Assembly (NCBI GenBank): GCA_031426915.1 | Contig: JASJPB010000042.1 | Span: 1-64,000 of the forward strand | Direction: 5' to 3' | Origin: Sulfurimicrobium sp031426915 | GTDB lineage: Bacteria; Pseudomonadota; Gammaproteobacteria; Burkholderiales; Sulfuricellaceae | Length of the DNA stretch: 64,000 nt | Part shown: piece by piece, positions 15,565 through 23,684 of the stretch | Numbering within the stretch: position 1 is the first letter of the stretch | Layout: each line of letters begins with the position of its first letter | Notes under the pieces: model-generated | Databases searched by the model: none | The model's input: the letters and a program-made list of their open reading frames with translations, nothing else | What the model was told of the DNA's origin: nothing | Position numbers and translations under genes: made by a program

Positions 15565-17487
15565 TTACGATGACTTGCGCACGCGCAGGTACCATTCGCT
15601 CAACAAGCGCACCTGTTTTGGCGTATAACCTTTTTGCTCCATGCGGTTGACGAAGTCCTGGTGCTTCTTCTGGTCGTCGGCCGAGGCCTTGGCGTTGAAG
15701 GAGATCACCGGCAACAGGTCCTCGGTGTTGGAGAACATCTTCTTCTCGATCACCGCGCGCAGCTTTTCGTAGCTGGTCCAGGACGGGTTCTTGCCGTGGT
15801 TCTGGGCGCGAGCGCGCAGCACGAAGTTCACGATCTCGTTGCGGAAGTCCTTGGGATTGCTGATGCCCGCCGGCTTCTCGATCTTTTCCAGTTCCTCGTT
15901 GAGGGACGAACGGTTGAACACCTCGCCGGTGTCCGGGTCGCGGTATTCCTGGTCCTGGATCCAGAAGTCGGCGTAGGTCACGTAGCGGTCGAATATGTTC
16001 TGGCCGTATTCGGAATAGGATTCCAGGTAGGCGGTCTGGATTTCCTTGCCGATGAACTCGACGTACTGGGTGACGAGGAAGCCCTTGAGGTAGGAAAGAT
16101 AGCGCTCCTCGACTTCGGGCGCGAACTGCTCGCGTTCCACCTGCTGTTCCAGCACGTAGAGCAGGTGCACCGGGTTGGCGGCGATTTCGCTGTTGTCGAA
16201 GTTGAACACCTTGGACAGGATCTTGAAGGCGAAACGGGTGGAAAGCCCGGTCATGCCCTCGTCAACCCCGGCGTAGTCGCGGTATTCCTGGTAGGACTTG
16301 GCCTTGGGGTCGGTGTCCTTGAGATTCTCGCCGTCGTAGACCCGCATCTTGGAGACGATGTTGGAATTCTCCGGCTCCTTGAGGCGCGACAGCACCGCGA
16401 ACTGTGCCATCATCTGCAGGGTGTCGGGCGCGCACGGCGCCTGCGCCAGCGAGCTGTTGGCGAGCAGCTTCTCATAGATCTTGACCTCCTCCGAGACGCG
16501 CAGGCAGTAGGGCACCTTGACGATGTAGATGCGGTCGAGGAAGGCCTCGTTGTTGCGGTTGTTCTTGAATGCCAGCCATTCCGACTCGTTGGAGTGGGCC
16601 AGCACGATGCCGTTGAAGGGTATCGCGCCGAAACCCTCGGTGCCCTTGTAGTTGGCTTCCTGCGTGGCGGTGAGCAGCGGGTGCAGCACCTTGATCGGCG
16701 CCTTGAACATCTCGACGAATTCCAGCAGCCCCTGGTTGGCCAGGCACAGCCCGCCCGAGTAACTGTAGGCATCCGGATCGTCCTGGGCGTAGGCTTCCAG
16801 TTTGCGGATGTCGACCTTGCCCACCAGCGAGGAAATGTCCTGGTTGTTCTCGTCGCCCGGTTCGGTCTTGGAAACCGCGACCTGGCGCAGCACCGAAGGA
16901 TGCAGCTTGACCACGGTGAACTTGGTGATGTCGCCGTTGAATTCGCGCAGCCGCTTCATCGCCCAGGGCGACATGATGCTGTTCAGGTAGCGGCGGGGAA
17001 TCCCGTAATCCTCCTCCAGGATCGCGCCATCCTCCTCCATGGAGAACAGCCCGAGCGGCGATTCGTGTACCGGGGAGCCCTTGATGGCGTAGAACGGCAC
17101 TTTCTCCATCAGGTACTTGAGCTTCTCGGCCAGGGAAGACTTGCCGCCGCCCACCGGCCCCAGCAGGTAGAGGATCTGCTTCTTTTCCTCCAGGCCCTGG
17201 GCGGCGTGCCTGAAATAGGACACGATCTGCTCGATGGAATCCTCCATCCCGTAAAACTCCTTGAAGGCGGGATAGATCCTGATCACCTTGTTGGCGAAGA
17301 TGCGGCTCTGGCGCGGTGTTTTCCGGGTATCCACCAATTCCGGCTCGCCGATCGCCATCAGCATCCTTTCCGCCGCCGAAGCATAGGCGGATGGATCTTT
17401 CTTGCAGATATCCAGGTATTCCTGGAGTGAGTATTCCTCTTCCTTGCTTTCCTCGTAGTGGGAAACGTAATGGCTGAAGATGTTCAT
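15565..17487 (-). CDS. prkA: PrkA serine protein kinase (YeaG-like)
   Basis: A 640-aa PrkA-family protein, combining an AAA-type N-terminal ATPase domain with a C-terminal kinase-related domain. The P-loop is GPVGGGKSS (about residue 105), and NIFSHYVSHYEE at the start and FVLRARAQNHGKNPSW towards the end are family features. The ATG at 17487 has the strong ribosome site GGGAGGAGAG; an upstream in-frame extension to 17715 has no homology-like sequence and is rejected. First gene of the prkA-DUF444-spoVR operon. Recent work on homologues also suggests protease-like activity, so 'kinase' is by family name. Confidence 0.95.
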   Translation of the reverse strand: MNIFSHYVSHYEESKEEEYSLQEYLDICKKDPSAYASAAERMLMAIGEPELVDTRKTPRQSRIFANKVIRIYPAFKEFYGMEDSIEQIVSYFRHAAQGLEEKKQILYLLGPVGGGKSSLAEKLKYLMEKVPFYAIKGSPVHESPLGLFSMEEDGAILEEDYGIPRRYLNSIMSPWAMKRLREFNGDITKFTVVKLHPSVLRQVAVSKTEPGDENNQDISSLVGKVDIRKLEAYAQDDPDAYSYSGGLCLANQGLLEFVEMFKAPIKVLHPLLTATQEANYKGTEGFGAIPFNGIVLAHSNESEWLAFKNNRNNEAFLDRIYIVKVPYCLRVSEEVKIYEKLLANSSLAQAPCAPDTLQMMAQFAVLSRLKEPENSNIVSKMRVYDGENLKDTDPKAKSYQEYRDYAGVDEGMTGLSTRFAFKILSKVFNFDNSEIAANPVHLLYVLEQQVEREQFAPEVEERYLSYLKGFLVTQYVEFIGKEIQTAYLESYSEYGQNIFDRYVTYADFWIQDQEYRDPDTGEVFNRSSLNEELEKIEKPAGISNPKDFRNEIVNFVLRARAQNHGKNPSWTSYEKLRAVIEKKMFSNTEDLLPVISFNAKASADDQKKHQDFVNRMEQKGYTPKQVRLLSEWYLRVRKSS

Positions 17488-17721
17488 GGCACTCTCCTCC
17501 CTTAGTGTCACCGTTGTCGTGATCGGCGCGCTTTGCGCCCACGAGGGCGCGCGAGATTCCGATCTAACAAGTCTGACTGCTCGGGGGCGCAATATGTTCC
17601 CCCCCGATGTCTTGAAATATACGCCTTGCCTCATTCTCCGCGCAACAGGTGGCCGTTTGTCGGAATAAACAAACCGACCGTAACAACCTCGGCGAGAAAC
17701 TGCTGGCGCATCCATATTGTC

Positions 17722-17946
17722 ATGGAAAACCAGTTGGCACTGGACGATCAGGCGATTGCCCGGGACACGCTACAGCGTTTGCTGGAGGCTGGGATCAGCC
17801 GCCATGACGCGCTTCATGCCATTGGCTCCGTTCTTGCCGAACGTATCTACGATGCTTTAAAGGAAACGCCAGAGGTAACGGACCTCTATGCGCCTTACCA
17901 GGCCGCGCTGCAAGGGCTCACGCCAGAGAAGTGGCGTCACGGCTGA
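17722..17946 (+). CDS. Small conserved-looking hypothetical protein
   Basis: A 74-aa, acidic, helical protein with 'ISRHDALHAIGSVLAERIYDALK' in the middle, a pattern recalling short helix-pair proteins, but I cannot name the family. The ATG at 17722 was chosen because the preceding in-frame sequence is promoter-like DNA of the prkA operon. It is transcribed away from prkA and ends just before a small palindrome. Codon use looks like its neighbours. Confidence 0.65.
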   Translation: MENQLALDDQAIARDTLQRLLEAGISRHDALHAIGSVLAERIYDALKETPEVTDLYAPYQAALQGLTPEKWRHG

Positions 17947-17956
17947 TAATGCCGAT

Positions 17957-17974
17957 GGGCGAATGAATTCGCCC
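17957..17974. terminator. Small palindrome between convergent genes
   Basis: GGGCGAA-TGAA-TTCGCCC, perfect 7-bp arms with a 4-base loop, exactly between the converging genes ending at 17946 and 17975. It has no T-run. It may act as a bidirectional terminator or be a copy of a short dispersed palindrome (its extended form GGGCGAATGAATTCGCCCCTAC resembles intergenic repeats in several proteobacteria). Confidence 0.5.
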
Positions 17975-18586
17975 CTACCTGGACGCTTGCGCCCCCCGCA
18001 CCAGGCGCGAAAAGAACTCCCGTCTTGAAACTTCCTTTTGCCACCCGCATTCGTGCTTCTGCTCCTCCATAATGCGGTTGCGGGTGCGGATGATGTCGTT
18101 CCAGGCTTCGAACACATCATCGGCGCCTGCGAAGCGCTCCATCGACTGGACTAGCGGTTGTACCAGGTAGTGTCCCAGCATCGGGGTGTAGTTGAGATGC
18201 GCTTGCTGGGTGTTGCCGAGCAGGTTGAATGAAAGCGCCGGGCCGATGACCTCGTAGGACACGTTAGTGCGATTTTCGATGCTCCACTCCGGTGGAATGG
18301 CGATGCCCGGATCGCGTTCGGCGAGGAACAGCCGGGACATCATCCATGGCGTCAGCAGCAGGAATACGCACCAGCCTTCCATGCGGCGGAAGGCGCGCAC
18401 TTCCACAGGTAAATCATGGTTCACCAGCCATTCGTCGTGGAACTGGCGCCGGTAGATTTCCTCGAAGCACTGGGTAACTCCCGTTGCCACGGCCTGGTCG
18501 TCGTGCAGGAAGGCATCGCCCACTTCCCAGGCCGGCTTATGCACAGCGTTCTCCGCATATGGCGGAAAGCTTCCCGGCCAGGCCAC
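17975..18586 (-). CDS. HybE-like accessory protein in the molybdoenzyme operon
   Basis: A 203-aa protein with EVRAFRRMEGWCVFLLLTPW followed by MMSRLFLAE, resembling the 'TPWFMN' region of the HybE/HupJ assembly chaperones of [NiFe] hydrogenases. No hydrogenase genes are nearby; the gene overlaps the TorD-like gene by about 50 bases and is the last of the operon. A role in maturation or Tat proofreading of the Fe-S/molybdenum subunits is the simplest inference. The start at 18586 is tentative because of the overlap. Confidence 0.65.
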   Translation of the reverse strand: MAWPGSFPPYAENAVHKPAWEVGDAFLHDDQAVATGVTQCFEEIYRRQFHDEWLVNHDLPVEVRAFRRMEGWCVFLLLTPWMMSRLFLAERDPGIAIPPEWSIENRTNVSYEVIGPALSFNLLGNTQQAHLNYTPMLGHYLVQPLVQSMERFAGADDVFEAWNDIIRTRNRIMEEQKHECGWQKEVSRREFFSRLVRGAQASR

Positions 18587-19064
18587 GGTAGAGCGTCAGG
18601 CGACTTTCCTCGGCAAGTGTCTGGGTGAATTGCGGCAACCAGCGCCCGAGATGTTCCCGCCAGAGTGCTTCTTTCACGGTCAGACCTTGCTCGCCCGGCA
18701 ATTCTTCGAGGTAGGCGGCGTATTCCAGCATGGTGCCCAGGAAGTCGGGCGAAATGCCGTCTTCCTCCAGGCCGAGCCTGCGGTACAGGCTGCCCACCGC
18801 AGAGGTGGCGGGGCCGGGCATCATGCCGTTGAGCCATGCGGATTCGAAGGGTGGGCAAGCAGTACGGGGGTGGCCGTTGACGAACAGGCGCGTATGTTCC
18901 GCCTGCCATTCCTCAAGGGGCGTCGCTGCCAGTTCTTCCAGCGGGGCAGCCAGCCATCCGTGGCGGCTTGAAAAATCCTGCAACAGCTCGCGGGATCCCG
19001 CCACCGGCGCCGCCAGCAACACGCCGAGCAGGCGCAGCCGTTCACCAGGGGTAGGCATAGACAC
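18537..19064 (-). CDS. TorD/DmsD-family molybdoenzyme chaperone
   Basis: A 175-aa helical protein of the TorD type, which binds the Tat signal and apo-form of a molybdoenzyme before export. Typical elements are EWQAEHTRLFVNG, CPPFESAW, YRRLGL and DFLGTMLEYAAYLEE. It overlaps the upstream NrfD-like gene by 23 bases, so it belongs to the oxidoreductase operon. This matches the Tat signal on the catalytic subunit. Confidence 0.92.
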   Translation of the reverse strand: MSMPTPGERLRLLGVLLAAPVAGSRELLQDFSSRHGWLAAPLEELAATPLEEWQAEHTRLFVNGHPRTACPPFESAWLNGMMPGPATSAVGSLYRRLGLEEDGISPDFLGTMLEYAAYLEELPGEQGLTVKEALWREHLGRWLPQFTQTLAEESRLTLYRGLAGKLSAICGERCA

Positions 19065-19998
19065 CCGCGTACATGAAGTAGTGCCGCAGCAGGTAGCCGC
19101 CCATCAGCACCAGTACCGCCGCCGCCACGGTCGGTAGACGCCCGCTCCAGCCCTTGGTGACGCCCTTGAGCTCGATCATGAACGGTACCAGCAGGCCGAA
19201 GCCGATGAAGCCGATGAGCCAGCCCCAGTCGTTCCACAGCAACTGCGCCGAGCGGTAGCCGGATTCCGAGCCGGACAGGGTGTAGTTGAAGAAACTGAAC
19301 AGGATCACCAGCTCGGTGGCGATCAGAATCAGGTCCATGCGCTCGTAGCGGTGGCGGATGTCCTGGTCGTTCTCGTCGGTAATGAAGATGTTCAGCAACA
19401 GCAATAGGTAGGCGAAGGCGGTCGAGAAGGCCGACACCGTGAACAAAAGCGGCACGCCGGGGTTGTGCCACAGCGCCACGGCTGGGAAGGACTGGATCAA
19501 GAGGCCGGTGTAGACGGTGGTGCCGATGCCGTTGATCGACGCCAGCCAGCCCACGATACGGCGGCGCTTCACGCAGCAGGCGGAAAGCCAGCTCACCAGC
19601 GGCCACTGCAGTATGCCGCGCACCAGCGGCATGCGCATGAACAGCGGCGTTTCGCGCATGTAGGGCAGGGCGTAGAGCATGCCCCACACCATCATCCACA
19701 GGATGAACTGGGTGCCCCAGGCGATCCACGAATCCGGTTTGAGGATGAACACCAGCGGGTTGAGCACGTAGATCACGGCGGTGTGGTGCAGCAAATGGCC
19801 GAATAGTACCGCCGAGCTGATGCCCAGCAGCACCACGCCGGACAGCGCGCCCCACAGCACCAGCCTGCGATGCGGGCGGCAGTACATGTCGGTGAGGAAG
19901 GTGATGGTTAGGGTGGCCGCACCCAGACCGCCAAAGAACAGGTACAGCGCGATCCACCAGGTCCAGATGTTTTGTGTGGTATAGGTCATGGTGTCCAT
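19042..19998 (-). CDS. NrfD/PsrC-type membrane anchor subunit
   Basis: A 318-aa polytopic membrane protein with about eight hydrophobic segments, starting with WTWWIALYLFFGGLGAATLT, a typical NrfD/PsrC opening. It would bind quinone and pass electrons to or from the periplasmic Fe-S subunit. Length matches PsrC (about 310-320 aa). It starts 4 bases after the Fe-S subunit gene and is followed by the chaperone gene. Confidence 0.93.
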   Translation of the reverse strand: MDTMTYTTQNIWTWWIALYLFFGGLGAATLTITFLTDMYCRPHRRLVLWGALSGVVLLGISSAVLFGHLLHHTAVIYVLNPLVFILKPDSWIAWGTQFILWMMVWGMLYALPYMRETPLFMRMPLVRGILQWPLVSWLSACCVKRRRIVGWLASINGIGTTVYTGLLIQSFPAVALWHNPGVPLLFTVSAFSTAFAYLLLLLNIFITDENDQDIRHRYERMDLILIATELVILFSFFNYTLSGSESGYRSAQLLWNDWGWLIGFIGFGLLVPFMIELKGVTKGWSGRLPTVAAAVLVLMGGYLLRHYFMYAGVYAYPW

Positions 19999-20001
19999 GG
20001 T

Positions 20002-20613
20002 TCAGCCTTTCCGCTTCATGTCGTCGATGTAATAAACGTTGGGCCGTGTTCCCAGGTGCTGCATCAGCGGTTGGGCCACGCCGCTCGCCACCAGTTGCGC
20101 CACCGGATCGGAGGGATTGTCCAGGTCGCCGAACAGGCGCGCCGAGCCGACGCAGGTTTCGACGCAGGCCGGCTTCTGGCCCTTGTCCACGCGGTGGGCG
20201 CAGAACGAGCACTTGTCCATGCTCGGGCTGGTGCGCTTCAGTTCGCCGTAGAATTCCTTGCCGATGCGGATGTCGTCGTAGGTCACCTCGTAACGCGCGT
20301 CGTAGGGGCAGGCCATGGCGCAGGCGCGGCAGCCCATGCAGCGGTCCGGGTCGACCAGCACGATGCCGTCGGCGCGCTTGTAGGTTGCGCCGGTGGGGCA
20401 TACCGTGAGGCAGGGCGGGTTGTCGCAGTGGTTGCACAGGCGTGGGAAAAAGCGCCGCCGCACCTGCTCGGCGACGCCGATTTCCTTCTCGTGCACGTAA
20501 GTGCGCCAGGCACCTTTCCATACCGGGGTCTGGTTTTCCATCGCGCAGGCCGCCATGCATGCATTGCAGCCGACGCAGGTATTCAAATCGATCACCATTG
20601 CGTAGTGCGTCAT
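20002..20613 (-). CDS. [4Fe-4S] electron-transfer subunit (PsrB/DmsB-like)
   Basis: A 203-aa ferredoxin-like subunit with four cysteine groups: CVGCNACMAAC (about 15-25), CNHCDNPPCLTVCP (about 65-80), CMGCRACAMACPYDAR (about 98-113) and CSFCAHRVDKGQKPACVETC (about 141-160). This arrangement binds four [4Fe-4S] clusters linking the molybdenum subunit to the membrane anchor. No signal peptide, so it would be co-exported with subunit A. The ATG at 20613 lies directly at the edge of the assembly gap. Confidence 0.93.
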   Translation of the reverse strand: MTHYAMVIDLNTCVGCNACMAACAMENQTPVWKGAWRTYVHEKEIGVAEQVRRRFFPRLCNHCDNPPCLTVCPTGATYKRADGIVLVDPDRCMGCRACAMACPYDARYEVTYDDIRIGKEFYGELKRTSPSMDKCSFCAHRVDKGQKPACVETCVGSARLFGDLDNPSDPVAQLVASGVAQPLMQHLGTRPNVYYIDDMKRKG

Positions 20614-23417
20614 GNNNNNNNNNNTACTCCTTTGCCTTCAATCTTCTTGATCCGAACCGTGAATTCCTGGGAGCGGAAGCCGGCGACCACCGGCTCGACG
20701 TTGTAGGGAATCAGCTTGCTGGTTGCGGTGCCCATACCCACCGCACGGGTGAGGATGGGGTTTTCCGCCCCGAACGAGGAATACAGGAACACCGCGTCGC
20801 GATGGATCAGGCGCGTGACGTGGGCGTGCCCGTCAGCCGTCTGCCCGGACATGGAGTTGACCAGGCGGATTGCGTCGCCATCCTTGATGCCGAGGAAGGC
20901 CGCGCGTGCCGGGTGCATCCAGACGTTGGTATAGACGCCTTTCTTGAAGCGGTTGATCGCCGCCAGTACCGGGTTGTTGCTGTTGGTGGAGGCGTAGGAC
21001 ACGGTGGGCGCCTTGCCGTAGGTGAAGTAGAACTCGTCGTCCTCCAGCATCCCGGTCTTGGCGTTCTTGCGGCACTCCGCCGGGATGTGGGTGGCCAGCA
21101 CGCTGAAGTTGGGCGCCTTGCCACCGCCCTTCCTGAGCATGTCGAACAGGCCGGAGTAAAACTCGACCCGTCCGCTGCCGGTCGGCATGGGCAGCTTGCG
21201 CGGCATGGCGGAGTGCTCGAGGATTTTTTTGTGGTCCTCTTCGAGATATACCCCCTTCTCGCGCAGCGCGCTGTCGAGTTGCTTGACGGTGATGCCCGCC
21301 CGCTTCGCGGCGCTTTCGAATGCCTCCTCGCGGCAGGCGGCCGAATACGGGCTCTTCATCTTCTGCGCGGTGAATTTTGCCAGCTTCTCCTTGACCGGTG
21401 CGGCCTGCATGCCGGTGAGCTTCTCGATCCAGTCCATGAAGCCGTCCGGATTGCCGCTGATGATCTCGGTCAGCTTCAACAAAATGTCGGGCATTTCGCG
21501 CGTATCGTAAAGGGGCTCGATGGCCGGGTAGCGCGTCACCATCGCCAGGTCGTGGTTGACGCCGTTGCCGTAGATGTTGGGCTCGCCGCGCTCCAGGTAG
21601 GTCGAGTTGGGCAGGATCACGTCGGCGTACATGGTGGTGTCGGATGGCAGCACGTCGATGGCGATCACCAGCTCCACGTTCTTGTGCGAGAGGATGTCCT
21701 TCCAGCGGCTGTCCGGGTAGTAGTGGCGCACCGGGTTGGCCGCGTTGATGAGGATGGCCCGGGTGTAGTAGGGCTCGCCCTCGAAGTTGAGGTTGCCTTC
21801 CACGGATTCCTTGAGGCCGGTGTCGGCCATCACCGGCAGCATCACCCAGTCGCGTCCTGCCTCGCGCTCCTGCTTGGAGAAGGCCCAGGCCCAGCCGGGT
21901 TTGCCATGGCCGAAATTCTTGCCGTTGGAGAAGGTGTCGATCACCATCTTGGCGAATGGCATGCCGCCCAGGCTGGTCATGGGCGGGCCTGGCTCATGGC
22001 CTTCCTGCTGGGACTTGTGCGAGTGGGCCACCTTGTGGTGGAGTTCGCCGCTCATGATCCAGCCCCCGGTGCGGTCGATGCCGCCGGTGAGCGCCTGGAT
22101 CATCGCCTGGACGCGGCGCAGCATCATCATGTTGCCGTAGCGCGCACCGTGCCAGCCGGGGTCGATGATTGCCGGGCGGGAGGTGCCGAACTCGCGCGCG
22201 ATGCGGCGGATGGTGGCGGCCGGTACGCCGGTGGAGGGTTCGGCCCATTCCGGGGTGTAGCTCTTCAGCTCGCCCAGTTGCGCCTGCAGCACCGTCACCA
22301 CTTCGCGGCCGTCCAGCTTCAGGCCGGGTGGCGCGTAGAGCGCGGGTTGGCAGGCGTTGCCGTCCACGTCGGTGGTGTTGTCGTTGGTCACGGCGGGGAG
22401 GGTGCGGATGGTGGCGGTTCTTTCCTGCACCACGCGCGGCCTGCCCTTGTCGTCCAGCGCCAGCTGGACCTGGCCGTCGGCATCGCGATAGGCGAGGAAC
22501 GGCATGTTGGAATGGCGCATCAGGAAATCGGCGTCGTAAAGCTGCTCTTCCAGCATGATCTTCAGCATCGCCAGGCAGAAATCCAGGTCGGTGCCGGGGC
22601 GGATGGAAATCCACTCGTCCGCCTTGGAGGCGGTCTCCGACAGGCGTGAATCGAGCGCCACCACCTTGGCGCCGTTCTTGCGTCCCTGGGCGAAGCGCAC
22701 CATGCGGCAGGTCGAGACCGCGCCGATCGAGGCGTTGTTGGCGACGAACAGGATGTACTTGGCGTTGTCGTAATCCGGCAGCACCTCGTCGTGGATATTG
22801 AAATTCCCGGTCACCGAGTCGGTACCCAGATGGCCGGTGGTGACGCAGTGCTGCATCGGCGAGGCGATGATGTTGGGGATGCGGTTTGCCAGCGCGAACG
22901 GCACCGCCCAGTTCATGTAGAACACGCACGAGGTCCAGCCGCCCACCATGGTCCATTCCCAGGGCTGGATGTTGGCCGATTTCTGCTTCCTGGCGATGTA
23001 GTCCCAGGTTTCTTCCCAGCTCGCCTGGCGGAATTTCACTTCGCCGCGTTTGCTGCCTTCGACGCGGATCAGCGGGGTCTTGATGCGGTCGGTATCGTAA
23101 GTCTGACGCAAGCCGGCCTGGCCGCGCGCGCAGATTTTGCCGCGGTTGAGTGTGGAGTTGGGATTGCCGTCAATTTTGACAATGCGCTTGATGCCGCTCT
23201 CGATGCGGGTGGTGACCCGAATGTTGCAGAGGGAAGAACAGAAGTTGCAGATGCTGTAAGTGTACTCATCCGGACTTTTCGTCTCGCCGCCTGCCGCCTC
23301 GGCCAAACCGCCCAGTCCGGCCGGTTTCAGCAGCCCAAGACCCGCGGCTCCCGCCGCGCCTGCTCCAGCCGCTTTCAGGAAGGCGCGGCGCGATAAGGTG
23401 GGAAATATCCAGTTCAT
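20610..23417 (-). CDS. Molybdopterin oxidoreductase catalytic subunit (PsrA/PhsA-like), 3' end across an assembly gap
   Basis: At least 931 residues of a Tat-exported molybdoenzyme. The Tat signal is LSRRAFLKAAG (residues 8-18) with a hydrophobic stretch after it. The [4Fe-4S] motif is C57-x2-C60-x3-C64-x31-C96 (ICNFCSSLC, KICARG). A candidate molybdenum-ligand cysteine is Cys191 in SPMQHCVTTGHLGTDS. MGD-binding segments follow to a C-terminal molydopterin dinucleotide domain (near residue 830-930). Family members reduce or oxidise polysulfide, thiosulfate, tetrathionate or arsenate; substrate cannot be told from sequence. The start at 23417 follows GAGGGG. The stop falls in or past the 10 Ns; if the N count is right, TGA overlaps the next ATG. 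Confidence 0.88.
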   Translation of the reverse strand: MNWIFPTLSRRAFLKAAGAGAAGAAGLGLLKPAGLGGLAEAAGGETKSPDEYTYSICNFCSSLCNIRVTTRIESGIKRIVKIDGNPNSTLNRGKICARGQAGLRQTYDTDRIKTPLIRVEGSKRGEVKFRQASWEETWDYIARKQKSANIQPWEWTMVGGWTSCVFYMNWAVPFALANRIPNIIASPMQHCVTTGHLGTDSVTGNFNIHDEVLPDYDNAKYILFVANNASIGAVSTCRMVRFAQGRKNGAKVVALDSRLSETASKADEWISIRPGTDLDFCLAMLKIMLEEQLYDADFLMRHSNMPFLAYRDADGQVQLALDDKGRPRVVQERTATIRTLPAVTNDNTTDVDGNACQPALYAPPGLKLDGREVVTVLQAQLGELKSYTPEWAEPSTGVPAATIRRIAREFGTSRPAIIDPGWHGARYGNMMMLRRVQAMIQALTGGIDRTGGWIMSGELHHKVAHSHKSQQEGHEPGPPMTSLGGMPFAKMVIDTFSNGKNFGHGKPGWAWAFSKQEREAGRDWVMLPVMADTGLKESVEGNLNFEGEPYYTRAILINAANPVRHYYPDSRWKDILSHKNVELVIAIDVLPSDTTMYADVILPNSTYLERGEPNIYGNGVNHDLAMVTRYPAIEPLYDTREMPDILLKLTEIISGNPDGFMDWIEKLTGMQAAPVKEKLAKFTAQKMKSPYSAACREEAFESAAKRAGITVKQLDSALREKGVYLEEDHKKILEHSAMPRKLPMPTGSGRVEFYSGLFDMLRKGGGKAPNFSVLATHIPAECRKNAKTGMLEDDEFYFTYGKAPTVSYASTNSNNPVLAAINRFKKGVYTNVWMHPARAAFLGIKDGDAIRLVNSMSGQTADGHAHVTRLIHRDAVFLYSSFGAENPILTRAVGMGTATSKLIPYNVEPVVAGFRSQEFTVRIKKIEGKGVXXXX
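20615..20624. other. Assembly gap (10 N)
   Basis: Ten undefined bases at the junction of the catalytic and Fe-S subunit genes. The last defined bases of the upstream gene read AAAGGAGTA, which would be a ribosome site for the downstream ATG. The gap size may be nominal, so the exact 3' end of the catalytic gene and the intergene spacing are unknown. Confidence 0.99.
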
Positions 23418-23488
23418 TAGTTTTTGTCCCCTCGGTAAATTTAAGACACGTCTGTGCGTGTCTCTGCACATGCATCGGGGTGAGGCAT

Positions 23489-23505
23489 TAGCAATGGCTA
23501 TGCCA
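23489..23505 (-). promoter_or_regulatory. Sigma-54 promoter of the molybdoenzyme operon
   Basis: On the minus strand TGGCAT-AGCCA-TTGCTA matches the sigma-54 consensus TGGCAY-N5-TTGCW with the invariant GG and GC in place and the right spacing. Transcription would begin near 23480, giving a leader of about 60 nt before the catalytic subunit ATG at 23417. A sigma-54 activator gene faces it across the intergenic region. Confidence 0.88.
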
Positions 23506-23512
23506 GAGTGCA

Positions 23513-23567
23513 TTAGCAACTGCTAATAACATAATGGATACATTATGTTACATAACCATATTTATGT
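23513..23567. promoter_or_regulatory. Inverted-repeat cluster, candidate activator binding sites
   Basis: Three inverted repeats in 55 bp: TTAGCA-AC-TGCTAA (23513-23526), TAACATAATG-GATA-CATTATGTTA (23527-23550, perfect 10-bp arms), and ACATAA-N6-TTATGT (23550-23567). They sit about 35-90 bp upstream of the predicted start of the operon, where upstream activator sequences for sigma-54 activators lie. They are AT-rich in an otherwise GC-rich region. Confidence 0.7.
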
Positions 23568-23684
23568 ATGTTCAAGCCTGCGATGCGTTTTTCCAGGCGA
23601 TAATCCAGAAATATCATGTCAATATTGACAGTAACGAATTGGCGTCATGTAAAATCAGGCAGGCCAATATGTAGGAAGCAAAAA

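Noticed and set aside
13156..17430. Very long plus-strand open frames opposite spoVR, DUF444 and prkA
   Set aside because: They are antisense to strongly recognisable family genes, lack ribosome sites, and have composition typical of reverse frames in GC-rich coding DNA.
17975..23417. Assignment of the molybdoenzyme operon to cytoplasmic sulfite dehydrogenase SoeABC
   Set aside because: The catalytic subunit has a clear Tat signal, so it acts in the periplasm, whereas SoeA is cytoplasmic. A Psr/Phs/Ttr/Arr-type role fits better, though the substrate remains open.
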